Below, piece after piece: positions 12,734 through 13,128 of a DNA stretch of 13,128 nt. The translations under genes were made by a program, and so were the position numbers. The DNA is taken from the NCBI GenBank assembly GCA_002422765.1, contig DITI01000016.1:6930-20057 (forward strand). Direction: 5' to 3'. Numbering within the stretch: position 1 is the first letter of the stretch; each line of letters starts with the position of its first letter. The notes under the pieces were generated by a model that did not search any database, was not told the DNA's origin, and worked only from the letters and a program-made list of their open reading frames with translations. The stretch comes from Candidatus Pacebacteria bacterium UBA6188 (GTDB lineage Bacteria; Patescibacteriota; Microgenomatia; UBA1400; PJMF01).

Positions 12734-12739
12734 TATAAG
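12734..12739 (+). promoter_or_regulatory. Putative -10 of secA
   Basis: TATAAG ends 9 nt before the secA ATG at 12749. A weak -35-like TTATGA is at 12712-12717 (16-nt spacer), within the inverted repeat. AGGA (12741-12744) 4 nt before the ATG could instead serve as a close Shine-Dalgarno. Confidence 0.4.
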
Positions 12740-12748
12740 TAGGACTCT

Positions 12749-13128
12749 ATGTTTAAATTTCTAAAAAGCTTCTTTGATGAAGAAGCTAAAAAACTGAAAA
12801 GTTACCAAGCGATTGTTGAGCAAATCAACGCTTTAGAGCCGAGCATGCAGGAACTGAGCGACTCAGAGTTGGCTGCTCAAACTGATAAATTTAAAACCAT
12901 TATCGCAAATTCTTTGGCGCAAGTAGCTCCAGATAATCTTCAAGAGAAAGAACAAGCGATTTTGGCCGAGCTTTTGCCAGAAGCTTATGCCACGGTGCGT
13001 GAAGCTTCCCGTCGTATCCTTGGCATGCGCCATTTTGATGTCCAACTTTTAGCTGGTGTAGCCCTACATTACAGCAACATCACTGAGCAGAAAACTGGTG
13101 AAGGTAAGACTTTGACGGTGACTGCTCC
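12749..13128 (+). CDS. secA: Preprotein translocase ATPase SecA, N-terminal part (cut by window end)
   Basis: Motor ATPase that drives unfolded preproteins through SecYEG. I translated 126 codons by hand without a stop. The start [12 protein letters not shown] is followed by the SecA N-terminal helices ([14 protein letters not shown]), the signature [22 protein letters not shown] and Walker A TGEGKT near the window end. The rest of a protein usually of 800-900 residues lies outside. [11 protein letters not shown] stands where many SecAs have MVLHxGxIAEM, an ordinary lineage difference. It follows serS after 26 nt, with its own likely promoter. Confidence 0.96.
   Translation, partial: MFKFLKSFFDEEAKKLKSYQAIVEQINALEPSMQELSDSELAAQTDKFKTIIANSLAQVAPDNLQEKEQAILAELLPEAYATVREASRRILGMRHFDVQLLAGVALHYSNITEQKTGEGKTLTVTA

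Noticed and set aside
1..13128. CRISPR array, transposon, phage or defence genes
   Set aside because: No spaced repeats, transposase, integrase, nuclease or phage structural motifs were seen in either strand; the only integration-like trace is the tRNA-Lys end repeat.

Overview
The window looks like a compact, moderately AT-rich bacterial chromosome. It is all single-copy core or house-keeping genes with short gaps or 4-base overlaps, and I see no transposase, integrase or CRISPR array. The class I lysyl-tRNA synthetase, the unusual bacterial SerRS motifs, a PilM-like/LytR_C surface protein and the many promoters sitting directly on start codons would fit a Patescibacteria/CPR member (perhaps Microgenomates). 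This placement is inference from gene content, not a phylogeny. UGA is used as a stop (antiporter and LysRS ends), so the UGA=Gly code of some CPR lineages does not apply.

Layout. Bases 1-2619 (minus strand) hold a zinc-uptake operon in the order Fur-family regulator (zur-like), znuA, znuC, znuB, with znuB cut by the window edge. A perfect 9-bp inverted repeat lies between the -35 and -10 of its promoter, so the operon appears self-regulated. From 2655 everything runs on the plus strand: a CaCA-type Na+/Ca2+ antiporter overlapping an EpmA-type EF-P ligase by ATGA, then EF-P with the modifiable Lys34, then tRNA-Lys(UUU). A short non-coding segment follows (5430-5577). It carries a 19-bp hairpin, a possibly structured 75-nt element and a second copy of the tRNA 3' end. 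After it come an AT-rich purine-type phosphoribosyltransferase, a HAD hydrolase, a large PilM-like/transmembrane/LytR_C protein, GreA with a clear intrinsic terminator, an operon of class I LysRS, HD-domain hydrolase and SerRS, and the start of secA (cut by the window end).

How it works together. The theme is translation and its quality: EpmA + EF-P (relief of polyproline stalling), tRNA-Lys, LysRS-I, SerRS and GreA (transcript cleavage). The class II LysRS fold is present only as EpmA, while tRNA charging is assigned to the unrelated class I enzyme. Most transcription-unit-leading genes have a -10-like hexamer ending only 6-12 nt before the start codon, predicting leaderless or near-leaderless mRNAs. 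Some internal operon genes (HD protein, SerRS) instead have good Shine-Dalgarno sites. One such SD plus ATG also sits inside the PilM-like/LytR_C gene at its domain junction, the most testable oddity here together with the duplicated tRNA-Lys end.
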